From Thiorhodococcus drewsii AZ1 (GTDB lineage Bacteria > Pseudomonadota > Gammaproteobacteria > Chromatiales > Chromatiaceae): a DNA stretch of 64,000 bases. The number at the start of each line of letters is the position of its first letter. Positions within the stretch are counted from its first letter, which is position 1. Under the pieces are notes generated by a model. The model had not been told where the DNA came from and did no database searches. It was given only the letters and a program-made list of their open reading frames with translations. The translations under genes were made by a program, and so were the position numbers. The DNA is taken from contig NZ_AFWT01000016.1 in NCBI RefSeq assembly GCF_000224065.1, forward strand, positions 62,001 through 126,000. The letters run 5' to 3'. Positions 36,143 through 47,004 of this stretch are shown here, one piece after another.

Positions 36143-37753
36143 ATGACAGACGCACGGCTGAGACAGGTCTATGCCTATCATTTCGACAGCAAGCACCGCC
36201 CCGAGCGCTATGCGCCCGGACCCGGAGGCCTGGACTGGGCGACTCAACCTCATCCCTTTCGCTCTTTTGAGGGCGCGCCACGCATTCCGTTGCCGCTCGC
36301 CAGCAACGGCGGACCTGCGTTCGCAGCCATCCGAGCGGGTGAACGGCCGGCACCGGCGAGTGTCGATCTCCAGCACCTAGGTACCCTCCTCGGGTGCTCT
36401 TTTGGACTCTCTGCCTGGAAGGTTTATGGCGATGCCCGTTGGGCGTTGCGTTGCAATCCCTCCAGCGGCAATCTGCATCCGACCGAAGGCTATCTCATCA
36501 CAGCGGGCTGTCCGGGACTGGCTGGTGGAATCTACCACTACCACAGCCACGATCATTGTCTGGAACGGCGCGGCATCGACGTCGAAGGATCCGGCGACAC
36601 AGGCGACCCGCGCGGCGTCATCCTCGCCATGACCAGCGTTCATTGGCGTGAAGCCTGGAAGTACGGGCTGCGTGCCTATCGCTATTGTCAGCACGATGTC
36701 GGGCACGCGCTGGCCGCCATCGCCTATGCGGCCGCGACACTCGGCTGGCGCGTCGAGCCGCTCGGATGGTCCGACCAGAGACTCGCAGCCCTGCTCGGCA
36801 TCGACCGCGAGACGGACTTCGACCCGGATGAGCCGGAGGCGCCCGATCTCGCGGTCTGGGTGGGGCCGGAGCCGGCGCACGCCGAGATGATCGACGCCTG
36901 GCTGGACCGCCCCCGATCCTACTTGGGCAAGGCGAACCGCCTGAGCGCGGGCCATGTGAGCTGGAGCGGGATCGAGCAGGTGCATCGGGCCTGCTGGCGT
37001 GACAAGGCACAGCAGACAGCGCCCGCAGACCCAGCGCCGCTGTCACCGCTCACGCAACTGGACGGCGACCTGGGGGCCGGGGCACTGATTCGTCAGCGCC
37101 GCAGTGCCGTCGACTTCGATGGGCAGACGCAGATGCCCCGCGAGGCCTGGATCTCCATGCTCGATGCGCTCTTACCCAGGCCAGGGACGCCTCCCTTCGA
37201 CGCCTGGCGACGCGCGCCGTGCGTGAGCCTCCTCCTCTTCGTGCATCGCGTCGCGGGGGTGACACCTGGGCTTTATGTGCTGGTGAGAGCGCCCGCGCAT
37301 CGCGATCGGCTCCACCGGGGTCTCCGGTCCGAGTGGACCTGGGTGCCGCTGGACGGCGCACCCGCGCACCTCGGGCTCTATCGCCTGGTCGAGGGCGATG
37401 CGCGCAACGCCGCTCGCGCCCTCTCCTGTCATCAGGACATCGCCAGTGACGGCAGCTTTGCGGTCGCCATGCTGGCCGACTTCGATGCGGCGCTTGAGCA
37501 CGGCCCCTGGTGCTACCGGGAATTGTTCTGGGAGTGCGGACTCCTCGGCCAAATCCTCTATCTTGAGGCCGAGGCGGCCGGGCTGCGCGGGACCGGGATC
37601 GGCTGCTTTTTCGACGACGCCGTTCACGACCTGCTCGGCATCCAAGACAGACGCTGGCAGTCGCTCTATCACTTCACCGTCGGTGGCCCCATCGAAGATC
37701 CTCGACTGCGTACCGAGCCGCCCTATGCCCACTTGGGCGAGCGCTCGGCTTGA
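36143..37753 (+). CDS. SagB/ThcOx-family nitroreductase-like oxidoreductase, double domain
   Basis: 536 residues with two tandem nitroreductase-fold halves. The first half contains RCNPSSGNLHPTEGYLI, the second begins IRQRRSAVDFDG and contains the core CYRELFWECGLLGQILYLEA. SagB-type enzymes use FMN to oxidise azoline rings in ribosomal peptides; the double-domain versions are often stand-alone with unknown substrates. No YcaO cyclodehydratase or precursor peptide gene is visible nearby. The gene is GC-rich, unlike the retron beside it. ATG at 36143 chosen as first ATG in the conserved frame. Confidence 0.87.
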   Translation: MTDARLRQVYAYHFDSKHRPERYAPGPGGLDWATQPHPFRSFEGAPRIPLPLASNGGPAFAAIRAGERPAPASVDLQHLGTLLGCSFGLSAWKVYGDARWALRCNPSSGNLHPTEGYLITAGCPGLAGGIYHYHSHDHCLERRGIDVEGSGDTGDPRGVILAMTSVHWREAWKYGLRAYRYCQHDVGHALAAIAYAAATLGWRVEPLGWSDQRLAALLGIDRETDFDPDEPEAPDLAVWVGPEPAHAEMIDAWLDRPRSYLGKANRLSAGHVSWSGIEQVHRACWRDKAQQTAPADPAPLSPLTQLDGDLGAGALIRQRRSAVDFDGQTQMPREAWISMLDALLPRPGTPPFDAWRRAPCVSLLLFVHRVAGVTPGLYVLVRAPAHRDRLHRGLRSEWTWVPLDGAPAHLGLYRLVEGDARNAARALSCHQDIASDGSFAVAMLADFDAALEHGPWCYRELFWECGLLGQILYLEAEAAGLRGTGIGCFFDDAVHDLLGIQDRRWQSLYHFTVGGPIEDPRLRTEPPYAHLGERSA

Positions 37754-37773
37754 GGAAGCGTCTTCCACAAGGC

Positions 37774-38565
37774 TCATGGGGCGCCTCGGCTGGTACGAAG
37801 GCGATCGACGTCCCTGGCAGCGGTCCGCTTGCGTTGCGCGATGTGCTCACGCCGGGCCTGCGCACGCTCGGCGGGTGGTGCCGGCGTGGGTGGGACCGCC
37901 CGCAGGATCAGCTCGCGGAGTGTCCTCAGCTGCTGGCGGGTGACGGCCTCCTCGGTCTGCGGCAGGGCCACCACGGTCGCGGTCAATCGCTTCGGGGTGC
38001 TCGCATCGTCCGGCGCCGGCAGCAGGTGCCGCACCGCCTCGGCCGGTAACCTGCCGGCGGCCACCGCCTGCTGCGCCGCCTCCACCCGCCGTGCGGGATC
38101 CCAGCCAAGCGAGAGCCGCCACTGGGGCGATTGCCCTTGCCGACGCCGTTCGGCCACCAGGCGCTCGTAGGCGCCTTTGAAGGCCATGCGTGCGCCAACG
38201 TGGTCACCGCACTCCCACACCGATGCGGCGGCCGTCGCGGCGCGTAGGATCTCCTCGGTGACGCACACACTCGCCGCCTCGTCGAAGGTGTCCACCGCCA
38301 AGGCCCAGGCCTCGTCCGAACTCGGGCGTCCACCGCCGGCGCGCTCCAGCACGGCGATGACGTCGCTCGGGCGCGGGAAGTAGCGCCCGCGCTCGGCGTC
38401 CAGCAGGTGGCAATCCAGGACCTGGCGCAGGGTCGCAAGATCCAGGCGGTCGGCGAGCAGGCGCCACCAGGTCTGCTTGAGCCCGACCGACACGCTCTGC
38501 CCGTAGGTCTCGCCGAGCGCGTCGAGCAGGTCCGAGAAGGCTTTACGGTCGTGATCGCACAACAT
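37774..38565 (-). CDS. Phage-type hypothetical protein downstream of the replication gene
   Basis: 263 residues, soluble, helical. The N-terminal half (FSDLLDALGETYGQSVSVGL, WWRLLADRLDLATLRQVLDCHL, ERGRYFPRPSDVIAVLER) resembles proteins in the slot taken by helicase loaders (lambda P/DnaC partners) in small prophages, but I see no Walker motif. The ATG at 38565 follows a very strong GGAGG-type site. It overlaps the end of the upstream gene by 23 bases, so it is co-translated with it. Confidence 0.72.
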   Translation of the reverse strand: MLCDHDRKAFSDLLDALGETYGQSVSVGLKQTWWRLLADRLDLATLRQVLDCHLLDAERGRYFPRPSDVIAVLERAGGGRPSSDEAWALAVDTFDEAASVCVTEEILRAATAAASVWECGDHVGARMAFKGAYERLVAERRRQGQSPQWRLSLGWDPARRVEAAQQAVAAGRLPAEAVRHLLPAPDDASTPKRLTATVVALPQTEEAVTRQQLRTLRELILRAVPPTPAPPAERAQARREHIAQRKRTAARDVDRLRTSRGAP

Positions 38566-39520
38566 GGAACTCCCCCTCCAGCGGACCGGGGTCTGGGTTG
38601 AGAAAGGCCTCCAGCGCGGCTTGCTCGGCGTGCTGGTCAGCGGCGAGTGCGAGGAACTGCTCGACATGGACCGCGTCGCGGCAGATGAGCGCGATGTCGT
38701 CGAAGGCGCGCCCACGGTCGTTGCGGCCCTGGTGCCAGGCGGAGGCGCGACAGCCGTCGATGGCGCGCTGCAGTTCGGCTGGCGTGTAGCCGTCCTTGAG
38801 CCGAGCGGCGATGGCGGATCGGCGCTTGGCGTCCAGCTTGGCCTTGGGCTTGGCCATGACCTGCTGCCAGTAGGCGAAGATCGGCTGCACGACATCGGCG
38901 CGGACGGCCACAGGGCCGTCAGGTCGGGCGTCGGGGGCGCTCGGCGCAGGGGTTGGTCCAACGCCGCCATCGGAAGCCGAAAACGGCCCGTCACGCGACA
39001 TGTGCGTAAGCACCGTCTTTTCTTTCCGGATACCGGATACCGGAGGTGTGCCGGCTTTGACGGTCCCTTTCGAAATCGGAACCTGCCGGGTTATGGGTGG
39101 ATCTGGCCCGCAGACCGCATCGTTGCTGGAGTCTGAGGTGCCGGGATGGGTATGCCGGGTTTGTGCCGGGTTTGTGCCGGGTTTATTTGGCGCAGACTGA
39201 TCCGTGATGGCTAAAGGAAGGAAAAAAATAAGCTGTTTCAAGGCGCTGCGATTGCGCACCAAACCGGCGCGCTCAAGCCCTTCGGCGAGGCGCCGGACCT
39301 TGGCCTTGGTGGGAGTGCCGGTGCCTTCGAGCCCCTGCCCGGGCTCGATGTAGAGTGCCTCCTGCAAGGCGCGCCAGGAGATGCGACGGGTATGGCCGAC
39401 AAAACCGCTGTGATAGTCCATGAGGGTTCTCAGCACGATGTAGAGTTGCCAGAGCTCAGGGCGTTGTCCGCTGAGCGCGGCCAGTTCCGCGTCTTCGAGT
39501 CGGATGGCCACGGCCTGCAA
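38543..39520 (-). CDS. Phage replication-initiator-like protein with winged-helix N-terminus
   Basis: 325 residues. The N-terminal 110 residues look like a winged-helix DNA-binding domain (RISWRALQEALYIEPGQGLE, AKVRRLAEGLERAGLVRNR). A disordered, proline-rich linker follows, then a C-terminal domain with IFAYWQQVMAKPKAKLDAKR and RASAWHQGRNDRGRAFDDIALI (in two parts), typical of phage O-like proteins. The frame starts with TTG at 39520 immediately after the stop of the 44-codon gene (TGATTG), suggesting coupled translation; GTG nine bases later is an alternative. Confidence 0.75.
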   Translation of the reverse strand: MQAVAIRLEDAELAALSGQRPELWQLYIVLRTLMDYHSGFVGHTRRISWRALQEALYIEPGQGLEGTGTPTKAKVRRLAEGLERAGLVRNRSALKQLIFFLPLAITDQSAPNKPGTNPAQTRHTHPGTSDSSNDAVCGPDPPITRQVPISKGTVKAGTPPVSGIRKEKTVLTHMSRDGPFSASDGGVGPTPAPSAPDARPDGPVAVRADVVQPIFAYWQQVMAKPKAKLDAKRRSAIAARLKDGYTPAELQRAIDGCRASAWHQGRNDRGRAFDDIALICRDAVHVEQFLALAADQHAEQAALEAFLNPDPGPLEGEFHVVRSRP

Positions 39521-39655
39521 TCACCCGCGATCCAGGCCGATCAACCGCGCGCGCACCACCCCCAGCGGCCCCCTGGGCCTGATGCACTCGCCGCCCGCGT
39601 GATCCACAGCGGACAGCGTTCCCAGGGCGGTGATCCGATCGGATGAGGTGATCAT
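39521..39655 (-). CDS. Small early gene product of the phage-like unit (44 residues)
   Basis: ATG at 39655, divergent from the XRE repressor and directly abutting the replication gene. It occupies the position of a Cro-like or other first early gene, but at 44 residues shows no complete helix-turn-helix. No clear ribosome-binding site; possibly leaderless. Supported mainly by position and by the TGATTG junction with the next gene. Confidence 0.45.
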   Translation of the reverse strand: MITSSDRITALGTLSAVDHAGGECIRPRGPLGVVRARLIGLDRG

Positions 39656-39691
39656 GGCAAAAAGTAAAGTTCAATCGACCCGATAAGTCAA

Positions 39692-39712
39692 TTGACCTGG
39701 CGGTCAGGTCAA
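39692..39712. promoter_or_regulatory. Inverted-repeat operator between repressor and early genes
   Basis: TTGACCTG-GCGGT-CAGGTCAA, perfect 8-bp arms, 15 bp before the repressor ATG and 37 bp before the small early gene. The position is that of a phage repressor operator overlapping both promoters. Confidence 0.65.
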
Positions 39713-39726
39713 GTAAACTTGCCCCC

Positions 39727-40191
39727 ATGAGCACTGTCGCCGATCGCGTCAAAACCCTCCGCAAACAACTCAAGCTGACCCAGTCGGCACTCGGCCACTG
39801 TGCCGGCGGGATCTCCAAGCAGGCGGTCTCACAATGGGAGCGAGGGATCACGGAGCCGCAGTGGGAGGCGCTGAATGCGCTGAAGCGCTCGCGCGGGGTG
39901 AATCCGGACTGGCTGCTGCATGGCACAGAGCCCATGCTTGACTTAGACCCCCCTCCGACCACTGCTGCAGCAGCAGAGGAATCCATCCACGCCCTTACTT
40001 CGGAGAAACGCCCCCTCGCCGAGCTGCTCGATGATCTGTCGCGCCGCTTGGCGACAGCGGATCCGGGCGTGCGTGAAGATGTGACCCGCCTGGTCCTGCG
40101 CTATCTGGAGAACCCACCGGCGGGGGCGCGGATCGCCAAGGCGATCGAACTCCTCCTCGGGCAGGATGAGGATCCACCGACGCCACTCTGA
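39727..40191 (+). CDS. XRE-family (CI-like) repressor
   Basis: 154 residues. The N-terminal 65 residues are a lambda-repressor-type helix-turn-helix (RVKTLRKQLKLTQSALG, then GISKQAVSQWERGITEP). The C-terminal part is helical and lacks a visible LexA-type Ser/Lys peptidase dyad, so induction by self-cleavage is unlikely. Divergent from the early genes, with an operator at 39692-39712. Confidence 0.88.
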   Translation: MSTVADRVKTLRKQLKLTQSALGHCAGGISKQAVSQWERGITEPQWEALNALKRSRGVNPDWLLHGTEPMLDLDPPPTTAAAAEESIHALTSEKRPLAELLDDLSRRLATADPGVREDVTRLVLRYLENPPAGARIAKAIELLLGQDEDPPTPL

Positions 40192-40698
40192 GACGCTTCT
40201 GAGTCAACCATCCTGCCAGAGAACCGTTAGAAAACGGCGCGCCCACTCCTGACCGGGCAGCGAAGCTAAGCACCTCATACGATGAGGAGCCGCCTCCGCA
40301 CCACCGCAACGCAATGGAACTTGACATCAAGAGTGAAGCTAACTTTACTTTTATCGATCCAAGTTCTGCAGCGCGTCTCAACGACCTTTGTTCAGCCTCA
40401 CTCATCGCGGAGCGATGACGATCGCAACATAGGGACGCCGACACCCCGCTGCCAACCGACATGGCCCAGCATCAACATCAGCCCATGACCAGTTGGAGAG
40501 GATCGGAGACTACGCACGGAGCACGCCCCTGGATCTGACACCTCACTCGCTCTGCAAGGCTTCTCGACGGGGATGACGATGACACAGACACATCACATGA
40601 CAGCAGCGCAAGGACAGGATCCACCTCGTTGGCATGTATCGCCCCGCCAAGAGCGCCAGCACTGATTCGGGGGCGCACCATAGCTTTGAGCGGTCACA
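40192..40698. other. Intergenic region, 507 bp, inside the phage-like element
   Basis: Between the repressor and the DUF4224 gene. No convincing frame and no obvious repeat; probably remains of lost early genes plus the promoter of the integrase unit. Confidence 0.45.
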
Positions 40699-40908
40699 AT
40701 GAAACACCCGGCAACCCTTACGCAAGAAGACCTCGAAGACCTGACGGGGCTGAAGCAGGTCGCCGCCATCGAGGCGTGGTGCCAACGCAATGGCGTGCGC
40801 TATCTTCGTGTCAAGAAAGGGCTTTGCACAACCGTCTCGGCTGTGGAGGCAGCCATGGGATTACACCCAGAGGCCGACACACCCCAACGCCAGCGCTTAG
40901 ACTTCTGA
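40699..40908 (+). CDS. DUF4224 domain protein (excisionase-like position)
   Basis: 69 residues. TLTQEDLEDLTGLKQVAAIE and WCQRNGVRYL follow the DUF4224 pattern, a small helix-turn-helix-like family usually encoded right beside phage integrases. It probably binds DNA and may direct excision. Its stop is two bases from the integrase ATG, so both are made from one message. Confidence 0.85.
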   Translation: MKHPATLTQEDLEDLTGLKQVAAIEAWCQRNGVRYLRVKKGLCTTVSAVEAAMGLHPEADTPQRQRLDF

Positions 40909-40910
40909 CC

Positions 40911-41963
40911 ATGTCACCACGCCCACGCCAACGCCGGGTTCTCCCAAACGGGATCAAACCGGACGCACTACCGACCTATGTCTACTGGGATCCGACCGGA
41001 CACGGTCGCTGGATCTGGAAGCCTTACGACGCCTCAACGAAGAAGTGCAAGGCCATTCGCTTGGCTGGCCCCGCAGCAACCCTGCGCGAGATCTGGGATG
41101 CCTATGAGCGTCTGAGTCGAGAGCCGCCGACACAAACGCTGAAGGCGTTGGTGGAGCTCTTCGAGGCATCCCCAGCCTGGAAGGATCTAGCTCCGGCCAC
41201 ACAGCACGATTACCACCGCTGCGCTGAGATGATTCAGGCGGCCAAGACCAAATCCGGTCTGCAGGTAGCAGAGAGCCGCTTAACCGACTGGACGCCGGGC
41301 GCGGTGCGCGCTTACGTCGACAAGCGTGGCGAGGAGGCGCGTAGCCGTGCCAACCACGAGCTGCGTTATCTGCGACGTCTCTTCAGCTGGGCGGTTGAGC
41401 GCGATCTGATGCCCAGCAATCCCGCACGCGGGGTCAAGGCACTCAAGGAGCCACCACGTCAGCGTTATGTCTCGGATGAGGAATATGCCGCCTTTCTCAC
41501 CTTCGCGGGCGCACGCTATGCCTACTTGGTCCCGGTGTCCGAGCTGGCCTATCTCAGTCGTTTGAGGCTCTCTGAGGTACTGGATCTGCGCCGTGAGAAT
41601 GTGCGCGAGGACGGACTCTTCGCCGCCCGCCGCAAAGGAAGCAAGGATGCGCTGACCGGATGGACCCCGCGCTTACGCGCGGCCGTCGACATTGCGTTGA
41701 ACCTGCACGGCAACATCGCCAGCCTGTATCTGATACCGGGACCCGCTCGGGGGCGACTGTCCGAAACCACGGTACAGACCGCCTGGCAACGCGCCATGGT
41801 CGAGTGGGCGAAGCAAGGTCATGAGCGCTATTCGATTCACGACCTCAAGCGCAAGGGCGTTAGCGATGCCGAGGGAGACAAGCTAGCCGCCTCCGGACAC
41901 CGCTCCGCAGCCATGCTCAAGGTCTACGATGTGCTGCCGTCAAAGGCTCCCGCGACCCGATAA
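40911..41963 (+). CDS. Tyrosine-type phage integrase
   Basis: 350 residues. A SAM-like core-binding domain (about 75-175) precedes the catalytic domain with R219 in SRLRLSEVLDL, H310-x-x-K313 (HDLK, where R is more usual), H330 in ASGHRS and nucleophile Y339 in LKVYD. It catalyses site-specific recombination into the adjacent tRNA 3' end. ATG at 40911 chosen; an upstream extension would overlap the DUF4224 gene. Confidence 0.92.
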   Translation: MSPRPRQRRVLPNGIKPDALPTYVYWDPTGHGRWIWKPYDASTKKCKAIRLAGPAATLREIWDAYERLSREPPTQTLKALVELFEASPAWKDLAPATQHDYHRCAEMIQAAKTKSGLQVAESRLTDWTPGAVRAYVDKRGEEARSRANHELRYLRRLFSWAVERDLMPSNPARGVKALKEPPRQRYVSDEEYAAFLTFAGARYAYLVPVSELAYLSRLRLSEVLDLRRENVREDGLFAARRKGSKDALTGWTPRLRAAVDIALNLHGNIASLYLIPGPARGRLSETTVQTAWQRAMVEWAKQGHERYSIHDLKRKGVSDAEGDKLAASGHRSAAMLKVYDVLPSKAPATR

Positions 41964-42029
41964 TTTTCAGGAGATTTTACCAAATCCGGTCAGATCAGGT
42001 ATCGCACGGATTGTAAGTGCTTGATTAAA

Positions 42030-42105
42030 TGGTGGGCCGTGTAGGATTCGAACCTACGACCAAGGGATTATGAGTCCCCTGCACTAACCGCTGTGCTAAC
42101 GGCCC
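42030..42105 (-). tRNA. tRNA with CAT anticodon, probably tRNA-Ile2 (lysidine-modified)
   Basis: A complete 76-base cloverleaf with encoded CCA: acceptor GGGCCGT/ACGGCCC, D stem GCAC/GTGC, anticodon loop CTCATAA, T arm GTAGG-TTCGAAT-CCTAC. CAT fits Met or AUA-reading Ile. C4-G69 and C5-G68 in the acceptor stem, which are recognition pairs for TilS, favour Ile2; the variable region TGGTC also resembles E. coli ileX. The gene lies 39 bp downstream of rpoD. The phage integrase reads toward its 3' end. Confidence 0.93.
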
Positions 42106-42144
42106 GTAGAGGTGGGGTTTGACGCCGTCCCTGGCGCCGAGGGG

Positions 42145-44004
<1,860 letters not shown>

Positions 44005-44080
44005 GGGATACCTTAGACTCGGTGCGGCGGCGGAAGGCGGCTCGAAAAGCGAACTCCGCAGTCTAGCATAGTTTTTGATT

Positions 44081-44107
44081 ATCCAGCCAACGAAATAAAG
44101 GCTGGAT
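44081..44107. promoter_or_regulatory. Hairpin in the dnaG-rpoD gap
   Basis: ATCCAGCC-(11)-GGCTGGAT, perfect 8-bp arms, in the 208-bp gap between dnaG and rpoD. On the coding strand it is followed by AATCAAAAAC, so it is not a clear terminator. It may tune read-through or mRNA processing between primase and sigma factor. Confidence 0.4.
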
Positions 44108-44212
44108 TGTCAGATTGCAAGTCAAGCGCCGATTATTGGGGCAACCCAATCCTTTATCGGCCAAACAATAGATAGTAGAAACCGATGAAAAAACCAGTTG
44201 ACAGACACCAAC

Positions 44213-45967
44213 TCACTCATCGGGATCATCACTTCGACGCCGCGCGCTCCGTGCCTCACATACCAGCCGGGCGCGCTCCTCGGGGGACCAATCGGTCGTA
44301 CTGCGCAGATTGAAGCGTCGACTGTGCTCTGCCTTGACGGCCTCCTCGCTCAATCGCTCCAGAGCACCGATCAGCTCGGCGCCAACGTCTTCCTCGGCGA
44401 TATCCCGCAGGAAAGAGTCGACACTCAAACGCTGCAGATACGCGAAATGCCGATGCTCGCGCCAACGCTCCAAGAGGGCGGCCTTGCTCAGCCCTGGCGC
44501 GGCCGCGAGCATATCCAGCAGCTCCGCAAGCACATCGATGCCAGGATTGCTGGAGCGCCTCCAGCGATCGTCGGCCTGCTCGACGACCCGCGTCACCAGC
44601 TCGGGATGATCGAGCAGTAGCGCGATCGCCTGGGCGACCAGACTCAACCGCATCGGTCGCTGAGAGACAACCGGACCACGACGGCCAGCCGAACGCGACT
44701 TCGGCGTCGTCGTGAGCCCCGTCAGATTGGCGATGCGATTCGAGACCAGATCCCGATAGAGCCCGACCGGCATCCGATCGAGCAAAGGCTTGGCGAGATT
44801 GCCAAGCCTGGCGCGCCCATCGATGCTGGTCATGTCGACCTGATCGGTCAGATGATCGAACAGGAATTCGGACAGCGGAGTGGCGCCATTCACCAAGCGA
44901 CTCATGCCCTCGGCGCCCTGAGCGCGCACCAGGGTATCGGGATCCTCACCCTCGGGCAGAAACAGGAAACGGATCGATTGATGCCCAGTCACCAGCGGCA
45001 GCGCCGTTTCCAGAGCCTTCCAGGCGGCAGAGCGTCCAGCGCGATCTCCGTCGAAGCAGAAGACGACTTCGGGCACGGTACGCAGCAACTGCTGCAAATG
45101 ATCGGCCGTCGTCGCCGTACCCAGAGTCGCCACCGCGTTGGTGATCCCGAACTGGGCCAGCGCAATGACATCCAGATATCCCTCGACGATCAAGAGCGAA
45201 CCGAGCTTGCGATCTGCCTTTTGAGCCTCGAACAGGCCATAGAGTTCCCGCCCTTTGTGGAACAGCGGGGTCTCCGGCGAATTCAGATATTTGGGCTTGC
45301 CGTCACCCAGCAGGCGTCCACCGAAGCCGATGACACGCCCACGCCGATCCCGGATCGGAAACATGACACGGTCGCGGAAGCGGTCGTAGCGCCGCCCATC
45401 CGACTCAGCGAGCAGGCCAACCGACATCAACCGCTCGCGCTGCTCGGCGGTCGCCCCTAATCGCGACAGGAGAAAGTCGTGCCCCGGCGGCGCGTACCCC
45501 AGATTGAAAGCACCGGCGATCTCGCCGCTCAACCCACGGGACTTGAGATACTCAACGGCGCGACCTGCGTGCTGGACATCACGCAATTGCTCTCGATAGA
45601 GCGTTGCCGCCTGCTCGAGCAGTGCATAGAGCGGCCCGTGATCCGGCCCGGCAGGCAAGGTATCGCCAGCGTCGGGAATAGGAACTCCGGCGCGCTGAGC
45701 CAGTTCCTCGACCGCCTCGCGGAACGGGAGGCGGTCGTATTCCATGAGGAAGCCGATCGCAGAGCCATGGGCTCCACAACCGAAGCAGTGATAGAACTGC
45801 TTGTCCGGACTGACGGTGAAGGACGGCGTCTTCTCGTCGTGGAAGGGGCAGCGGGCTTGGTAGTCCTTACCCGCCTTGCGGAGCTGGACGCGCGACCCGA
45901 TAAGGTCGACGATGTCTGTCCGCGCCAGGAGATCGTCAATGAATTCTGATGGAATCCTGCCAGCCAT
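44213..45967 (-). CDS. dnaG: DNA primase
   Basis: 584 residues, as usual. N-terminal CHC2 zinc finger (CPFHDEKTPSF ... YHCFGCGAHG), catalytic core with the YLNSPETPLFHKG motif, TOPRIM motifs EGYLD and FDGDRAG, and the C-terminal DnaB-interaction domain. It makes the RNA primers for replication. The conserved block with rpsU, yqeY and rpoD is intact. Confidence 0.98.
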   Translation of the reverse strand: MAGRIPSEFIDDLLARTDIVDLIGSRVQLRKAGKDYQARCPFHDEKTPSFTVSPDKQFYHCFGCGAHGSAIGFLMEYDRLPFREAVEELAQRAGVPIPDAGDTLPAGPDHGPLYALLEQAATLYREQLRDVQHAGRAVEYLKSRGLSGEIAGAFNLGYAPPGHDFLLSRLGATAEQRERLMSVGLLAESDGRRYDRFRDRVMFPIRDRRGRVIGFGGRLLGDGKPKYLNSPETPLFHKGRELYGLFEAQKADRKLGSLLIVEGYLDVIALAQFGITNAVATLGTATTADHLQQLLRTVPEVVFCFDGDRAGRSAAWKALETALPLVTGHQSIRFLFLPEGEDPDTLVRAQGAEGMSRLVNGATPLSEFLFDHLTDQVDMTSIDGRARLGNLAKPLLDRMPVGLYRDLVSNRIANLTGLTTTPKSRSAGRRGPVVSQRPMRLSLVAQAIALLLDHPELVTRVVEQADDRWRRSSNPGIDVLAELLDMLAAAPGLSKAALLERWREHRHFAYLQRLSVDSFLRDIAEEDVGAELIGALERLSEEAVKAEHSRRFNLRSTTDWSPEERARLVCEARSARRRSDDPDE

Positions 45968-45986
45968 GATCGCCGGACAGCGGGAA

Positions 45987-46439
45987 TCAGCTCCCGAGTC
46001 GCTGTTTCACGAGTGCACTGACAGCACCCATGTCCGCGCGCCCCTGAATCTGGGGACGCAGAACACCCATGACCTTACCCATGTCGCTCATGGCGGCGGC
46101 ACCCGTCTCGGAGACGGCGGACTCGACCATCTGGGCGATCTCGGCCTCGGTCAGAGGCGTTGGCAGATAGGCCTGGATGATGCCGACCTCGAAGCGCTCG
46201 ACCTCGGCCAGGTCTTCACGGCCAGCGGATTCGTATTGCGAGATGGAGTCGCGGCGCTGCTTGACCATCTTATCGAGCACGGCGAGCACCTGAGCGTCAT
46301 CGAGCTCGATACGCTCGTCGACCTCGCGCTGCTTGATCGCAGCCATGATGAGGCGAATCACGCCGAGCTTATCTTTCTCGCCCGCCTTCATGGCGGCCTT
46401 CATGGCATCCTGGATTTGCTGCTTGAGCATGAGTGACAA
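45987..46439 (-). CDS. yqeY: GatB/YqeY domain protein
   Basis: 150 residues. The helical YqeY domain is recognised from QIQDAMKAAMKAGEKDKLGVIR (in two overlapping parts: QIQDAMKAAMKAGEKDK, LGVIRLIMAAIKQ) and AYLPTPLTEAEI. It resembles the tail domain of the GatB amidotransferase subunit and may bind tRNA; its cellular role is unsettled. The TTG at 46439 has AAGG six bases upstream; the ATG at 46430 is the alternative, with no such site. It lies between rpsU and dnaG as in many gammaproteobacteria. Confidence 0.92.
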   Translation of the reverse strand: MSLMLKQQIQDAMKAAMKAGEKDKLGVIRLIMAAIKQREVDERIELDDAQVLAVLDKMVKQRRDSISQYESAGREDLAEVERFEVGIIQAYLPTPLTEAEIAQMVESAVSETGAAAMSDMGKVMGVLRPQIQGRADMGAVSALVKQRLGS

Positions 46440-46633
46440 CTGAAGCCTTGAGCTGGTAAATCAACGCGTGGACTGGATGATGGATCGTCGACAGGCCCGA
46501 AGAACTCAGGCTCGACCTCGACGAACGCGCGATGTGGCTGGCTGGATCGCGCACCCACCGATGAGGCCCACATGGGCAGCCGTCTGGCGGCGGCTGTCCT
46601 CCATGACCCCGAGGACGCGCCTCGGGCGCCCGA

Positions 46634-46849
46634 TCAGTACGGACGTTCCCAGCGACGGGATTCGCGCTGCAGCTTCTTCTGGTGACGCTTGACGGCCGCT
46701 GCCTTCTTGCGCTTCCGCTCGGAAGTGGGCTTCTCGTAGAACTCACGACGGCGAACTTCTGCAAGCACACCTGCCTTCTCGCAGGAACGCTTAAAACGCC
46801 GCATAGCGACTTCGAATGGCTCGTTTTCTTTGACGCGAACGCTGGGCAT
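46634..46849 (-). CDS. rpsU: 30S ribosomal protein S21
   Basis: 71 residues, the standard length, with [19 protein letters not shown] at the start and the basic C-terminus ([17 protein letters not shown]). It helps 16S rRNA base-pair with the mRNA at initiation. The ATG at 46849 follows AAGGA. Divergent from tsaD, the usual arrangement. Confidence 0.97.
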   Translation of the reverse strand: MPSVRVKENEPFEVAMRRFKRSCEKAGVLAEVRRREFYEKPTSERKRKKAAAVKRHQKKLQRESRRWERPY

Positions 46850-47004
46850 AGGAGTCCTTCGCTTCTCCGGGTTGTTAGGATCGATGATTGATGGATCAAC
46901 GGTAAAAAGATCGCCAAGTATAACGACCAATTAACCTTGAATGCAAAAAAGAATATGATGCCGAGCTAGATCGTACGAGAGCCGGCTGGGCGGAGTTTGA
47001 ACGC

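Larger units (their letters stand above)
37774..42105. mobile_element. Prophage remnant or small integrative element at a tRNA gene
   Basis: Contains, left to right, a helicase-loader-position gene, a replication-initiator-like gene, a 44-codon gene, a divergent XRE repressor with an operator between, a DUF4224 gene and a tyrosine integrase. The integrase stop is 67 bp from the tRNA 3' end, the classical attachment arrangement. No capsid, tail or lysis genes are present. The left border is unclear: I could not find a second copy of the tRNA 3' end, so the retron and SagB gene may or may not belong to the same insertion. Confidence 0.7.
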
